Positions 42,349 to 50,766 are shown, counted from the stretch's first letter. The stretch: DNA of 64,000 bases from Luteibacter sp. UNCMF331Sha3.1 (GCF_900109915.1 NZ_FOBU01000002.1:1381170-1445169), one strand, 5' to 3'. The notes: generated from the letters alone by a model not told the origin. Numbers and translations are program-made.

Positions 42349-43118
42349 GGGCGATCTCCGTCGCTCGCTGGGTGGGTGTAGACGGGCACGCGCTTCAGCC
42401 ACAGGCGCAGTGCTTCGAGATGGATGGCCGCGATGACCTTCGCGGTCATCAACGGGTAGCGCCACAGCACGCGCGCCAGATTGCGCGGCGTGATCGGCCG
42501 CCGGCGCAGCTGCAGGGTCGCGTCGAACTCGTGATGCGACGGGCCGTCGACGCGCATGTGGACGCGCAGCAGGTCGCCCGGCACGCCCATCGTCCAGCGG
42601 TAGTGCCGGTCGAGCGGCATGAAGGGGGACACGTGGAAGGTCTTCGCGAAATCCCAGCACATGCCGCCCGCCCGCGGCTGGCTGGCATCCACTGCCAGCG
42701 CGTACGCGTGGCGCTCGCGCCACGGCGTATTGGTGATCTCCGCCACCACCGCGAGCAGCGTCGTGCCGTCCGCCGCGAAGCAGTAATAAAACGTCACGGG
42801 ATTGAAGACGTAGCCGAAGTAGCGCAGGTGGGCGAGCATCCGCACCGGTCCGGTGACCGTCACGCCGGTCTGCTTCAGCACCAGGACCCGGACCGCGTCC
42901 GCCAGCGACGGAACGTCCGGGGCCATGAAGTCCCGGCGTCGCCACTGGGCGATGTTCGCGCGGTCGATCGACCATAGCCAGCGGCCGGCGAACACGGTCG
43001 GCAGTTCGTCGAGGTCGAGGTAGAGCTGCGCCATGCGATAGGCGAAGCGATGGCGCCGCGGCGCGTGCCGGCAGTGCACGACCGTGCCTTCGTAGATCGC
43101 ACTCGCCAGCGCGGTCAC
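42345..43118 (-). CDS. DUF1365 family protein
   Basis: 257 residues from a GTG at 43118 that overlaps the oxidoreductase stop (GTGA). Landmarks of DUF1365 are clear: IYEGTVVHCRHAPRRHRFAYRM, LRYFGYVFNPVTFYYCF, VVAEITNTPWRERHAYAL, KTFHVSPFMPLDRHYRW and ILRVLWRYPLMT-like RVLWRYPLMTAKVIAAIH. No function is proven, but DUF1365 is nearly always next to an FAD amine-oxidase-like protein and a CFA synthase in ECF/ChrR regulons, so a lipid-modifying or lipid-handling role is inferred. It has no signal peptide. Confidence 0.88.
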   Translation of the reverse strand: MTALASAIYEGTVVHCRHAPRRHRFAYRMAQLYLDLDELPTVFAGRWLWSIDRANIAQWRRRDFMAPDVPSLADAVRVLVLKQTGVTVTGPVRMLAHLRYFGYVFNPVTFYYCFAADGTTLLAVVAEITNTPWRERHAYALAVDASQPRAGGMCWDFAKTFHVSPFMPLDRHYRWTMGVPGDLLRVHMRVDGPSHHEFDATLQLRRRPITPRNLARVLWRYPLMTAKVIAAIHLEALRLWLKRVPVYTHPASDGDRP

Positions 43119-44395
43119 GCGGGTTCTCCCACGCCGCCACGCGCGGCCGCCTGGAACCGGGGCGCGCCGAGCGAGCGGGCGACCTCTACGGCGCTGCGCA
43201 TCCCGTCCTCGTGAAAGCCCCAGCCCCAGTACGCGCCGGCATACCACGTGCGCCGCTGGCCCTGGATCTCGGCCTTGCGCCCACGCGCCGTCACCGACGC
43301 GATGTCGTAGACCGGGTGCGCGTAGACCATGCGGCGAAGCACTTTCGCCGGGTCGATGGCGGCGTCCTGATTGAGACTGACCAGCAACGGCTCCGGCGAC
43401 GACAGCCCCTGCAGGAGATTCATGCAGTAGGTCACGTTGCACGCGTGCGACGCGGTCGGCCCGACCCGGACGTTCCACGCGGCCCATGCCTTCGGATGCC
43501 GCGGCATCAACGAGGCGTCGGTGTGCAGGGTCGTGACGTTGTTCTCGAACCGTATGGCGCCGAGGATGTCGGTCTCGCGGTCCGACGGGTCGCTCAACAG
43601 GCGCAGGGCCTGATCCGCATGGCATGCGAGCACGACCTGGTCGAATGCGGCGTCGCGGCCATCCGAGGTGACCGTCACGCGATCGGCCTCGCGCTTCACC
43701 GCGGTCACGGCCGAGCCGATGCGCTCCGCGACCCGCCAGTCGCGACGCATGGCCTGCACGTACGTATTCGATCCGCCGCGCACGACGTACCATTGCGGAC
43801 GGCCGGCGGTCTGCAGCATCTGATGATTGGCGAGGAAGTACACGAGGTACTGCATGGGAAACGAGAGGATCGTTGCCGGGGGTGCCGACCACAGCGCGGA
43901 CGCCATCGGCACCAGGTGCTCGTCGCGAAACGCGTCGCCGTAACCGTGTTGCGCGAGGTAGTCGCCGAGCGTGGGGCCCGGCGCCGGCAGATCCATCACG
44001 GCGGGCGCCTCCCGATAGAAGCGCAGCAGGTCCCGCACCATCCGCAGGAATCGCGGCGAGACAAGGTTGCGCCGCTGGCAGAACAGGCTATCGAGCGTCG
44101 TCGCGTTGTACTCGAGACCACTGGCGGGGTTGTGCACCGAAAAGCTCATGGTCGTCGGCTGCGAGGCGACGCCGAGCTCGTCGAACAGGCGGTGAAGCAG
44201 CGGATAGTGCACGGGGTTGTGCACGATGAATCCCGTATCCACCCGATACGACGATCCGCCGATGTCGATCTCGTGGGTATGCGTGTGTCCGCCGAGGTAG
44301 TCGGCCGACTCGAAGATCGTCACGTCATGCGACTTCTGCAGATACCACGCGGTCGCCAGTCCGGCGATGCCCGATCCCACCACGGCGATGCGCAT
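43115..44395 (-). CDS. FAD/NAD(P)-binding oxidoreductase of the lipid operon
   Basis: 426 residues. Dinucleotide-binding N-terminus IAVVGSGIAGLATAWYLQKS, then the amine-oxidase/phytoene-desaturase-like FESADYLGGHTHTHEIDIGG, a substrate region YRVDTGFIVHNPVHYPLLHRLF and C-terminal TWYAGAYWGWGFHEDGMRSA, a FAD-contacting GAY-G-GFHEDG motif. Such oxidoreductases accompany DUF1365 and CFA synthase; in Rhodobacter related proteins belong to the singlet-oxygen regulon. It may introduce a double bond or oxygen during methylated or furan fatty acid synthesis; that is inference. It starts four bases after the desaturase stop. Confidence 0.88.
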   Translation of the reverse strand: MRIAVVGSGIAGLATAWYLQKSHDVTIFESADYLGGHTHTHEIDIGGSSYRVDTGFIVHNPVHYPLLHRLFDELGVASQPTTMSFSVHNPASGLEYNATTLDSLFCQRRNLVSPRFLRMVRDLLRFYREAPAVMDLPAPGPTLGDYLAQHGYGDAFRDEHLVPMASALWSAPPATILSFPMQYLVYFLANHQMLQTAGRPQWYVVRGGSNTYVQAMRRDWRVAERIGSAVTAVKREADRVTVTSDGRDAAFDQVVLACHADQALRLLSDPSDRETDILGAIRFENNVTTLHTDASLMPRHPKAWAAWNVRVGPTASHACNVTYCMNLLQGLSSPEPLLVSLNQDAAIDPAKVLRRMVYAHPVYDIASVTARGRKAEIQGQRRTWYAGAYWGWGFHEDGMRSAVEVARSLGAPRFQAAARGGVGEPA

Positions 44396-44398
44396 GGC

Positions 44399-45355
44399 TC
44401 AGGCCCTCGCCTTGGTCATGACCCACGCGGGCACCGTCTTCAGGTCCCAGATGAGGCCCACGGACTGCATGAGCTTCAGGCCGTACCAGGTGAGGTCGAC
44501 CTCCCACCAGCGGAACCCCTGCCGGGCGGAGCCCGGGAAGAAATGGTGGTTGTTGTGCCACCCTTCGCCGAATGTCAGCAAGGCGAGCCAGCCATTGTTC
44601 CGGCTGTCGTCGCGGGTGTCGAAGCGCCGGCGTCCGAAGCGGTGGGCAAGGGAGTTGATGCTCACCGTGACGTGAAACAACACGATCGTCGACACGAAGA
44701 AGCCCCAGACGAGCATCTGGGAGCCGCTGGTATGCGCCTGCGGAACCCACCGCTCCAGCGCGGCGCCGAGGGCGTAGAGAAAGCCGGCCAACGCCACCGG
44801 TACCGCGAGGTCGAAGCGATCGAGCCAGCGCAGCTCGGGGAAACGGCACAGATCGGGCACGCGTTCGCTGCGGGTGGCGAAGGCCCCGTCGGTGAGGAAC
44901 CAGCCGGCGTGGCTCCACCAGAAGCCATGCACGCGCGGCGAGTGGAGGTCGGCCGCGGTGTCGGCATGACGGTGATGGTCGCGATGATGCGCCGCCCACC
45001 ACAGGGGACCGCGCTGCACGCACGCCGCACCGATCACGGCGAAGACGAACTGCACCACGCGCCCCGTACGAAAGGCGCGATGCGAGAAGTAACGATGGTA
45101 GAAGCCCGTGATCGCGAACATGCGGACGGCATACAGGCCGATGGCCACGCCCACCGCCACGGGCGACACGCCGACCCAGAGAACGGCGAAGCAGGCCAGG
45201 TGCATGGCGAGGAAGGGAAGCGCCCGTACCCAGTCGATCGCGTCGCCCGCGCCACGCCCCGCGACGGCGCTACTGTCGAACCAACGTCCGAGGCTGGCGC
45301 GCAGCGCGCCCACGTCGGGACGGCGTGTACGCGTTCGCGGGGGTGGGGCAGTCAT
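44399..45355 (-). CDS. Fatty acid desaturase (acyl-CoA/phospholipid delta-9 type)
   Basis: 318 residues; the first gene of the operon, with AAGGA before its ATG and the ECF-like motif 30 bases further up. The three histidine boxes of membrane diiron desaturases are complete: HRYFSH (87-92), HRDHH (124-128) and HNNHH (267-271), in a protein with about four membrane spans. It should insert a cis double bond in a fatty-acyl chain using oxygen and an electron donor. In the same operon as two CFA-like methylases it could provide the unsaturated substrate. The desaturase is additional to the minimal set I know from Rhodobacter. Confidence 0.9.
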   Translation of the reverse strand: MTAPPPRTRTRRPDVGALRASLGRWFDSSAVAGRGAGDAIDWVRALPFLAMHLACFAVLWVGVSPVAVGVAIGLYAVRMFAITGFYHRYFSHRAFRTGRVVQFVFAVIGAACVQRGPLWWAAHHRDHHRHADTAADLHSPRVHGFWWSHAGWFLTDGAFATRSERVPDLCRFPELRWLDRFDLAVPVALAGFLYALGAALERWVPQAHTSGSQMLVWGFFVSTIVLFHVTVSINSLAHRFGRRRFDTRDDSRNNGWLALLTFGEGWHNNHHFFPGSARQGFRWWEVDLTWYGLKLMQSVGLIWDLKTVPAWVMTKARA

Positions 45356-45385
45356 GGCGTGATCCTTGGCCGGTGTCTTCCATGC

Positions 45386-45413
45386 ATACGGCGCAGGGCA
45401 CGGTTTGGATGCA
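45386..45413 (-). promoter_or_regulatory. ECF-type promoter motif of the lipid operon
   Basis: On the minus strand: TGCATCCAAACC (45413-45402), an 11-nt spacer, then CGTAT (45390-45386). The downstream element is about 30 bases before the desaturase start. The same pattern with the same spacer length occurs at 48218-48245. Shape and spacing fit a -35/-10 pair of an ECF sigma factor, presumably the RpoE-like one encoded in this operon. Confidence 0.65.
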
Positions 45414-45521
45414 TCCCCTGCCCACCTTCGGGCTAGGCCGTCCGACCAGCTGGCGGCGCCGGGCTCGCATGCGATTCACTGCACTCAGGGCGGCAGTCTG
45501 GGCTGCGCTCGGGAGAACATG

Positions 45522-46742
45522 ATGCAGACCACCGGATCCGGCAGGGTACCGGCCATCGTGATGGGCCGGGGGCCGACCGCACTCGGCATCCTGCGCAGCC
45601 TCGCGCAGGCCGACATTCCGGCGTACGTCGCCTGTCCCGGCGACGACCTCGTGACCCGTTCGCGCTGGTACCGGCCGGTGCCCGGCCTGCCGTGGGATGG
45701 CCGCCCCGGCGACCAGGCGATGCAGGCGTTGCGGACCATGCCGATCGACCGCGCGGTGATCGTTGCCGGCGCGGACGATGCCGCCATGTGGCTGGCGGAC
45801 CTGCCGGCGACCGACGTCGGGCGGCGTTTCGCGGTATCGACCTCCAGTCGCGCCACGCAGGAACTCCTGCAGGACAAGGCGGCCTTCGCGCGTCACGTCG
45901 CCACCGCCGGCATACCGCATCCACGAACTTTTCCTCTGGCGTCCCTGGCCGATGTGGAGGCGGTGCCAATCGGCGAGCTGGACCGCGTCTTCGTGAAACC
46001 CGTCAACTCGCAGAAGTTCAGCGACGTGGTGGGTGCCAAGGGCGTGTGGATCGACTCCGCTGCGGGGCTCGCGGAAGCGTGGGCCCGGTTCCACGCGCAG
46101 GGATTCGCGGTCATGGCGCAGGAGTACGTGCCCGGCGGCGCGCGCGATCATTTCTTCGTCGAAGGGTTCCGCGACGCCCGTGGCGGGTACCCGGGACTGT
46201 TCGCCCGCCGTCGGATGCGCATGTCGCCACCCGACTTCGGCAACAGCTCGTGTTCGACATCCATACCGCTCGCCGACGTCGCGGCGGCCGTGGGTCATGT
46301 GCGCCGCCTGCTCGACGGCCTGCACTATCGCGGGATCTTCAGCGCCGAATTCAAGCGCGACCCGCGCGACGGACAGTTCCGCATCCTCGAAGTGAACACG
46401 CGCGCGTGGACGTATGTCGAGTTCGCCGCGAGGCAGGGCATCAACGTGTGCGACATGGCGTGGCGCGACGCGCTGGGCGCCTACATTCCACGCGCGACGG
46501 AAAATTATCCCACGGGTCGTCTGTGCATCGACCTCCATCACGACCTCGCCTGCGTGCGCCGCGGTCGCGACGATCGCAGCGAATCGATGGTGTCCATCGT
46601 CTCCCAGTGGATGCACGCCGACCTGCACGTGTTCCGGGCGGACGATCCGTCGCCGGCCTTGCATGGTCTTGGCGGCCTGCTGCGAAAACGGCTCGGTATG
46701 CTGTCGCGCATGGGACCGCTGAAGCGACGGGCGCGGGTCTGA
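45522..46742 (+). CDS. ATP-grasp domain protein
   Basis: 406 residues from the ATG at 45522, six bases after GGGAG; an ATG directly before it (45519) is too close. N-terminal Rossmann-like part (VPAIVMGRGPTALGILRSLAQ), then an ATP-grasp fold: the DKAAFARHVATAGIPHPRTF start, phosphate loop region VFVKPVNSQKFSDVVGAKGVW, and the metal-binding FSAEFKRDPRDGQFRILEVNTRAW. ATP-grasp enzymes join a carboxylate to an amine or thiol via an acylphosphate. Close relatives occur in exopolysaccharide or capsule operons and resemble D-aspartate ligase. The substrate is unknown. It reads divergently from the lipid operon. Confidence 0.85.
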   Translation: MQTTGSGRVPAIVMGRGPTALGILRSLAQADIPAYVACPGDDLVTRSRWYRPVPGLPWDGRPGDQAMQALRTMPIDRAVIVAGADDAAMWLADLPATDVGRRFAVSTSSRATQELLQDKAAFARHVATAGIPHPRTFPLASLADVEAVPIGELDRVFVKPVNSQKFSDVVGAKGVWIDSAAGLAEAWARFHAQGFAVMAQEYVPGGARDHFFVEGFRDARGGYPGLFARRRMRMSPPDFGNSSCSTSIPLADVAAAVGHVRRLLDGLHYRGIFSAEFKRDPRDGQFRILEVNTRAWTYVEFAARQGINVCDMAWRDALGAYIPRATENYPTGRLCIDLHHDLACVRRGRDDRSESMVSIVSQWMHADLHVFRADDPSPALHGLGGLLRKRLGMLSRMGPLKRRARV

Positions 46743-46780
46743 TGCCGCGCGCGTGATGACACGCATGCGACGGCTCGCTT

Positions 46781-47329
46781 TCAGTCGGCATCTTCGCCTG
46801 ATGCCGCCGGTCCTCGCGTGCCCACCGCCAGGAGCAGGGGCAGTGCGATGGCCCAGCACGTCGCCCACCACGCGATCATCCCGGCGAGCCCCGGCGATGC
46901 CTGCGGAAACACGATGACGTCGAAGGTTCGGGCGGCGCCGGCATAGGCGAGCGGACCGCCGATCGCGCCGAGTAGGGCCGCGATCCACCAGTGACGTCTT
47001 ACCAGATGCTCCCACGCATCGAGCGTCACCGCGAACGCGGCCCAGATGGCGAGCAGCCAGACGGGCGCACCGCCAACCGGAACCGCCAGCTCGGGACTCG
47101 CGTATGCGCACCAGCTCAGGAAGGCGGGCACGCCTTCGATGACGATACCCAATAGCACCGCCGCGATCGCACGCGCGGCGCGCTGGCGGCGACGCCGGGT
47201 CGCGACGAGGCGTGCCACGACCAACACCGCCGCACCGACCAGCGGTATCGCGGTGTGTCCACGCGACGCGCCGATGACCAGCGCGAACCAGAGCGCCTGG
47301 TAGAGCAAACCGATGAGCAGGGCGTTCAT
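46781..47329 (-). CDS. DUF2878 family membrane protein
   Basis: 182 residues from the ATG at 47329, overlapping the stop of the preceding gene (ATGA). About six hydrophobic segments fill the whole chain (ALLIGLLYQALWFALVIG, IPLVGAAVLVVARLVA, AIAAVLLGIVIEGVPAFL, VWLLAIWAAFAVTLDAWEHL, WIAALLGAIGGPLAYAGA, MIAWWATCWAIALPLLLAV). The motif WAAFAVTLDAW with GPLAYAGA is typical of DUF2878, which is often found beside DUF1365/CFA lipid operons. Its likely control by the same ECF promoter motif strengthens that link. Function unknown. Confidence 0.8.
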   Translation of the reverse strand: MNALLIGLLYQALWFALVIGASRGHTAIPLVGAAVLVVARLVATRRRRQRAARAIAAVLLGIVIEGVPAFLSWCAYASPELAVPVGGAPVWLLAIWAAFAVTLDAWEHLVRRHWWIAALLGAIGGPLAYAGAARTFDVIVFPQASPGLAGMIAWWATCWAIALPLLLAVGTRGPAASGEDAD

Positions 47330-48150
47330 GGGCGGCGCGTGCCGCCATCGCATGACGACGCCAACGGCAGGGACCGCACCCGGGCGATCTCGTCGCGGAA
47401 GTCCGCCGGCAGGCGATTGGGTGCCTCGAACCGGATCCGCACCTTCTGCGACCGTCCGCGCTCGTCGCGAATGTCGCTGATGCCCGCGAATTCGCTCAGA
47501 CGTCGGTCGGCCACCGTGTAGGACAGCTCGATCGCCGGTGCCACGAGGCCGAGCCAGCCATCCAGCCGGAGACGAAAGTGCCGCACGCGGTCGCCGGGGC
47601 TGGCGGGGCCGGACGGCTTCACCGAGACGTCGAAGGCCTTTTGCCTGTCCGCCATGACGAAGCGCACCCGTACGCCCTCGGCCCGGTTCACCGCGTCCCA
47701 GTGCTCGCGGATGTAATCGTCGAAACCCGCGTCGACGACGGTGTCGGGTGTCGCATCGAGCAGCACGGTGCGATCTTCCTCTACGGAGCCGCGGCGCACG
47801 GCGACGCGCAGGCGCGTGCCCGTCATGCTCACGCTATGCCGATAACCGTCGCGCGCGTCCTCGAAGGCGAGGCCCGGGGCCCACGGTGCGCCGTCGAAGC
47901 GCAGTTCCTTCCGTGCGAACGGCGCGCCGCCCGGGCAACGATAGAGCACCAGCCGGCGGCGGACGGCCCCTTCGTCGAACAGCCAGTGTTCCTCGCGGTA
48001 GCTCACCCGGTCGCCTTCGGCCTCGTAAGCCACGCCGATGTCATGCGATGGCACGACTGCGCTCGCGGGCGCAGAAAACGCGAAAAGGGCGGCGGCAAGC
48101 CGCCCTCTCTGGACCAGTGGGCGGCTTCGCTCGCGCGGCGACATGGGCAT
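47326..48150 (-). CDS. Secreted protein of unknown function, ECF-regulon candidate
   Basis: 274 residues from the ATG at 48150 with GGAGGG upstream. A signal peptide with a basic start (MPMSPRERSRPLVQRGRLAAALFAFSAPASA) precedes a beta-rich mature chain: VAYEAEGDRVSYREEHWLFDEG, RRLVLYRCPGGAPFARKEL and DGWLGLVAPAIELSYTVADRRLSEFAGISDIRDERGR. There are few cysteines. I do not recognise a characterised family. It is followed by DUF2878 with ATGA overlap, and the ECF motif lies 68 bases upstream, so it is probably a periplasmic member of the oxidative-membrane-stress regulon. The role is inferred only from context. Confidence 0.75.
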   Translation of the reverse strand: MPMSPRERSRPLVQRGRLAAALFAFSAPASAVVPSHDIGVAYEAEGDRVSYREEHWLFDEGAVRRRLVLYRCPGGAPFARKELRFDGAPWAPGLAFEDARDGYRHSVSMTGTRLRVAVRRGSVEEDRTVLLDATPDTVVDAGFDDYIREHWDAVNRAEGVRVRFVMADRQKAFDVSVKPSGPASPGDRVRHFRLRLDGWLGLVAPAIELSYTVADRRLSEFAGISDIRDERGRSQKVRIRFEAPNRLPADFRDEIARVRSLPLASSCDGGTRRP

Positions 48151-48217
48151 GACGTTACGTCCCTCCGTTGATGTCCGACCAGCCACCGGGCCACGCGTGT
48201 GGTCTTCAGTGCCTGGT

Positions 48218-48245
48218 ATACGCACGGCGGGGAGGTATGGATGCA
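48218..48245 (-). promoter_or_regulatory. Second copy of the ECF-type promoter motif
   Basis: On the minus strand: TGCATCCATACC (48245-48234), an 11-nt spacer, CGTAT (48222-48218). It differs from the copy at 45386-45413 by one base in the upstream block (A to T); the spacer length is identical and the spacer sequence unrelated, as expected of two promoters. It lies in the gap after the Dyp peroxidase stop and points at the secreted-protein/DUF2878 operon. Confidence 0.65.
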
Positions 48246-48252
48246 GGCCCGG

Positions 48253-49185
48253 TTACGTGTATCCGTGCTCGAGCGCGGAGGCCGAGGGTACGAAGAACAG
48301 GTTGCCGGTCACCGCCACGCTGAAGTCGAGCAGGCGGTCGTAGTTGCCGGGTGGGTTCCCGATGAACATGTTCGCCAGCATGCGCTCGATGCGTGACGGG
48401 TGCCGGGCATAGCCGATGAAATACGTGCCGAATTCGCCCTTGCCGACCTCGCCGAAGGGCATGTTGTCGCGAACGATCTTCAGTTCCACCCCATCGTCGT
48501 CGATGGTCGTCAGCGCGTTGTGCGCGTACGACGGCTTGACGCCATCCTCCAGTTCCACGTCCGAGAGCTTGCGCCGTCCGATGATGGACTCCTGCCGTTC
48601 GACCGGCAGCGCGTTCCAGGCGGCCATGTCGTGCAGGTACTTCTGCACGATCACGTAGCTGCCGCCGGCGAATGCCGCGTCCTCGTCGCCGACCACGGTC
48701 GCGGCGATGGCTTCGTCGCCGAGCGGGTTCTCGGTGCCATCGACGAAGCCGAGAAGGTCGCGCTCGTCGAAGTACTTGAAGCCGTGCACCTCGTCGGCCG
48801 TCGTGACGTGCTTTCCGATGCGCTCCATGATCTGTGCCGCCATCTCGAAGCAGAGGTCCATGTGGGTGGCGCGGATATGAAAGAGAACGTCGCCCGGCGT
48901 CGACGGCGCGACGTGCGCGCCCTTCAAGGCACGGAAGGGATGCAGCCCGGCCGGCCTCGCGCCACCGAATAAACGGTCCCAGGCGGCCGAGCCCACGCCG
49001 ACCACGCACGACAGCCGCCGCTCCGGCTGCCGGAAACCGATGGCGCGGACGAGGCCCGCGACGTCGCCGCACAGGGAGCGGACGGCGACGGCCGCGTCGT
49101 CGCCGTCGTTCATGACGACCACGAGGAAAAGGGCGGCCTGGGTCAGCCGGGCGGTCACCGCCTGACTCTTCACGGGATTGATCAT
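48253..49185 (-). CDS. Dyp-type peroxidase
   Basis: 310 residues from the ATG at 49185 (MINPVKSQ). It has the family marker GFVDGTENP (GxxDG motif) with the catalytic Asp, a later heme-ligand His in IGYARHPSRIERML, and the FFVPSASALE segment near the C-terminus. It belongs to the smaller YfeX-like class, with no Tat signal, so it is cytoplasmic or carried by an encapsulin. It uses hydrogen peroxide to oxidise dyes or porphyrins. The 88-residue gene ends 13 bases before it, so the two form an operon. The ECF motif starts just beyond its stop but points to other genes. Confidence 0.92.
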   Translation of the reverse strand: MINPVKSQAVTARLTQAALFLVVVMNDGDDAAVAVRSLCGDVAGLVRAIGFRQPERRLSCVVGVGSAAWDRLFGGARPAGLHPFRALKGAHVAPSTPGDVLFHIRATHMDLCFEMAAQIMERIGKHVTTADEVHGFKYFDERDLLGFVDGTENPLGDEAIAATVVGDEDAAFAGGSYVIVQKYLHDMAAWNALPVERQESIIGRRKLSDVELEDGVKPSYAHNALTTIDDDGVELKIVRDNMPFGEVGKGEFGTYFIGYARHPSRIERMLANMFIGNPPGNYDRLLDFSVAVTGNLFFVPSASALEHGYT

Positions 49186-49198
49186 CGGTCCGTCCGCG

Positions 49199-49465
49199 TC
49201 ACGGCTGCCAGTCGACCATCCAGGCTTCGAAGAGAGCGATCCTGTCGTCGCTCCACGTCGCGCCACCCGGCGGCATGCGAGGCATCTCGGTGCCCTTCAG
49301 GCGTCCGAGCACATGGCGCGCGTTGGCGTGATCGGCATACGTGGCGTCGCCGGCGGGGTCGCCCATGTAGGCGAACTCGCGCAGCATGACGCCCATGCCG
49401 CCCATGCAGCGCGCGTCGCCATCGGTGAACAACGGTGCGATATCTTTCTCGAACGATCGGGGCAT
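49199..49465 (-). CDS. Small cytochrome-c-like protein without heme motif
   Basis: 88 residues. The pattern FEKDIAPLF at the N-terminus and MPPGGATWSDDRIALFEAWM near the end is that of cytochrome c-like domains, but no CxxCH heme-binding motif is present (only one Cys, in DARCMGGMG), and there is no signal peptide. I have seen such heme-less small proteins next to peroxidases and tyrosinase-like enzymes; the function is unknown. It precedes the Dyp peroxidase with a 13-base gap, so it may be an accessory factor of that enzyme. Confidence 0.7.
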   Translation of the reverse strand: MPRSFEKDIAPLFTDGDARCMGGMGVMLREFAYMGDPAGDATYADHANARHVLGRLKGTEMPRMPPGGATWSDDRIALFEAWMVDWQP

Positions 49466-49515
49466 GACGTTTGCTGGCCTCTGTATGTCAGGGAGGGAAA
49501 TGGGGCGGGTGACGG

Positions 49516-50484
49516 TCAGTGCGCGCGGCGGTTGACGGTGTAGGTCGCCGGCACGAAGACGTACCCCTTGCCGTCGGCGGCACGGGCCACGTGTCCGAGC
49601 CCGGGGAACGGAAGATGCGCGCCGCCCACGAGGTAACCTTTCCGCGCCGCGTCGGCGAACACGTTTTCGCGCGCGCCCTGCGCGCCGCTACCGTCGCTGT
49701 CCCAGGCGATGAACACCTTCGGATTCGCGAACTGCACCGCCGCGGCGTGTACCACGTCGCCCCAGACGAGCAGCTTCTCGCCCTTGCTCTCCACCGCGTA
49801 GTACGTGTGGCCCGCGGTGTGGCCCGGCGCGGGCAGGGCACGGACGCCCGGGACGATCTCCGTTTCGCCTTCGAACGGTTTCAGCCTGCCGGACGCGGCA
49901 TAGGGAGCGAGTGCCTTCCGGGCCACGTCGAAGCTCACGCGCACACCTTCCGGCGCTTTCGGTTCGTTGGTGGGATCCATCCAGAAACCGACGTCGGCTT
50001 TCGCGATGCGCAACACCGCGTTGGGGAACACGGCCTTTCCATCGTGCACGAGGCCACCGGTATGGTCCGCGTGCATGTGCGTGATGACCACTTCGTCGAC
50101 CTGCTCGGGCGTGTATCCCGCCGCGCGAAGGTTCGCCACGGTATGGCCGAGCGTCGGACCGAAGAACGTCCCTGCACCCGCATCGACGAGCACCAGCCTG
50201 CTGCCGGTGTTGACCAGGAACTGGTTCATCGACGACTCGGCCGGGAGCTTCTGGAACGCGGCGGCGAAGGCCGCGCGGATCGTCGCAGGCGATTCGCCAA
50301 GGAGCAACGTATCCATCGGAAAATCGATCGTGCCGTCACTGAGCGCGGTCACCTCGATGTCGCCGACCATGATGCGGTAGTAGCCGGGCGCCTGGGCTCC
50401 AGCCAGTGGTGCGCTCGCGCCGACGGGCTGGTTGAACGACATCAGGGCGCCGAAGGCGATCGTGGCAAGCATTCGTGTGCGCAT
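49516..50484 (-). CDS. Exported MBL-fold metallo-hydrolase
   Basis: 322 residues from the ATG at 50484, with GGAGGAA upstream. A signal peptide (MLATIAFGALMSFNQPVGASA) is followed by the metallo-beta-lactamase fold: zinc motif VVITHMHADHTGGL (HxHxDH), a second His in LPAPGHTAGHTYYAV, the bridging Asp in LLVWGDVVH and a C-terminal His in GGAHLPFPG. This subgroup includes AHL lactonase/ATPase-like hydrolases such as the PNGM/AidC-type enzymes. The substrate is not known: lactone, beta-lactam or ester. It is a periplasmic protein and a single gene, preceded by about 60 bases of leader. Confidence 0.88.
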   Translation of the reverse strand: MRTRMLATIAFGALMSFNQPVGASAPLAGAQAPGYYRIMVGDIEVTALSDGTIDFPMDTLLLGESPATIRAAFAAAFQKLPAESSMNQFLVNTGSRLVLVDAGAGTFFGPTLGHTVANLRAAGYTPEQVDEVVITHMHADHTGGLVHDGKAVFPNAVLRIAKADVGFWMDPTNEPKAPEGVRVSFDVARKALAPYAASGRLKPFEGETEIVPGVRALPAPGHTAGHTYYAVESKGEKLLVWGDVVHAAAVQFANPKVFIAWDSDGSGAQGARENVFADAARKGYLVGGAHLPFPGLGHVARAADGKGYVFVPATYTVNRRAH

Positions 50485-50721
50485 GACTACTTCCTCCGTG
50501 TGCGCAACGACTGCGCCACTTGCCTCGAAAAGGCTAAGCATTACGAAGGGTGGTCGGTAGCCGTGACCGCAGCATCACGGTGATGCGCGCGTTTCACCAA
50601 TGGCGGGCGATCGTTGCAAGCACTGGTCGCTTGCTTCAAGGCGTATCGGTGGATGCCTTGCAGGCGTCACGACGTCGTCGGCGCAGGAGGATCGGCGCGA
50701 CGGAGTACTTCATCGTCGTGG

Positions 50722-50758
50722 CATCGCCGGATGCGACGCTGGCGTGCGTCCGGCGATG
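50722..50758 (-). terminator. Terminator-like hairpin after the T4SS effector gene
   Basis: An inverted repeat with 10 perfect base pairs, CATCGCCGGA / TCCGGCGATG, enclosing 17 bases that can partly pair further (GCGACGC with GCGTGCG). It starts 9 bases after the effector stop on the minus strand. There is no clear T-tract. The rest of 50485-50766 holds no gene I can support. Confidence 0.5.
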
Positions 50759-50766
50759 TGTCGGTG

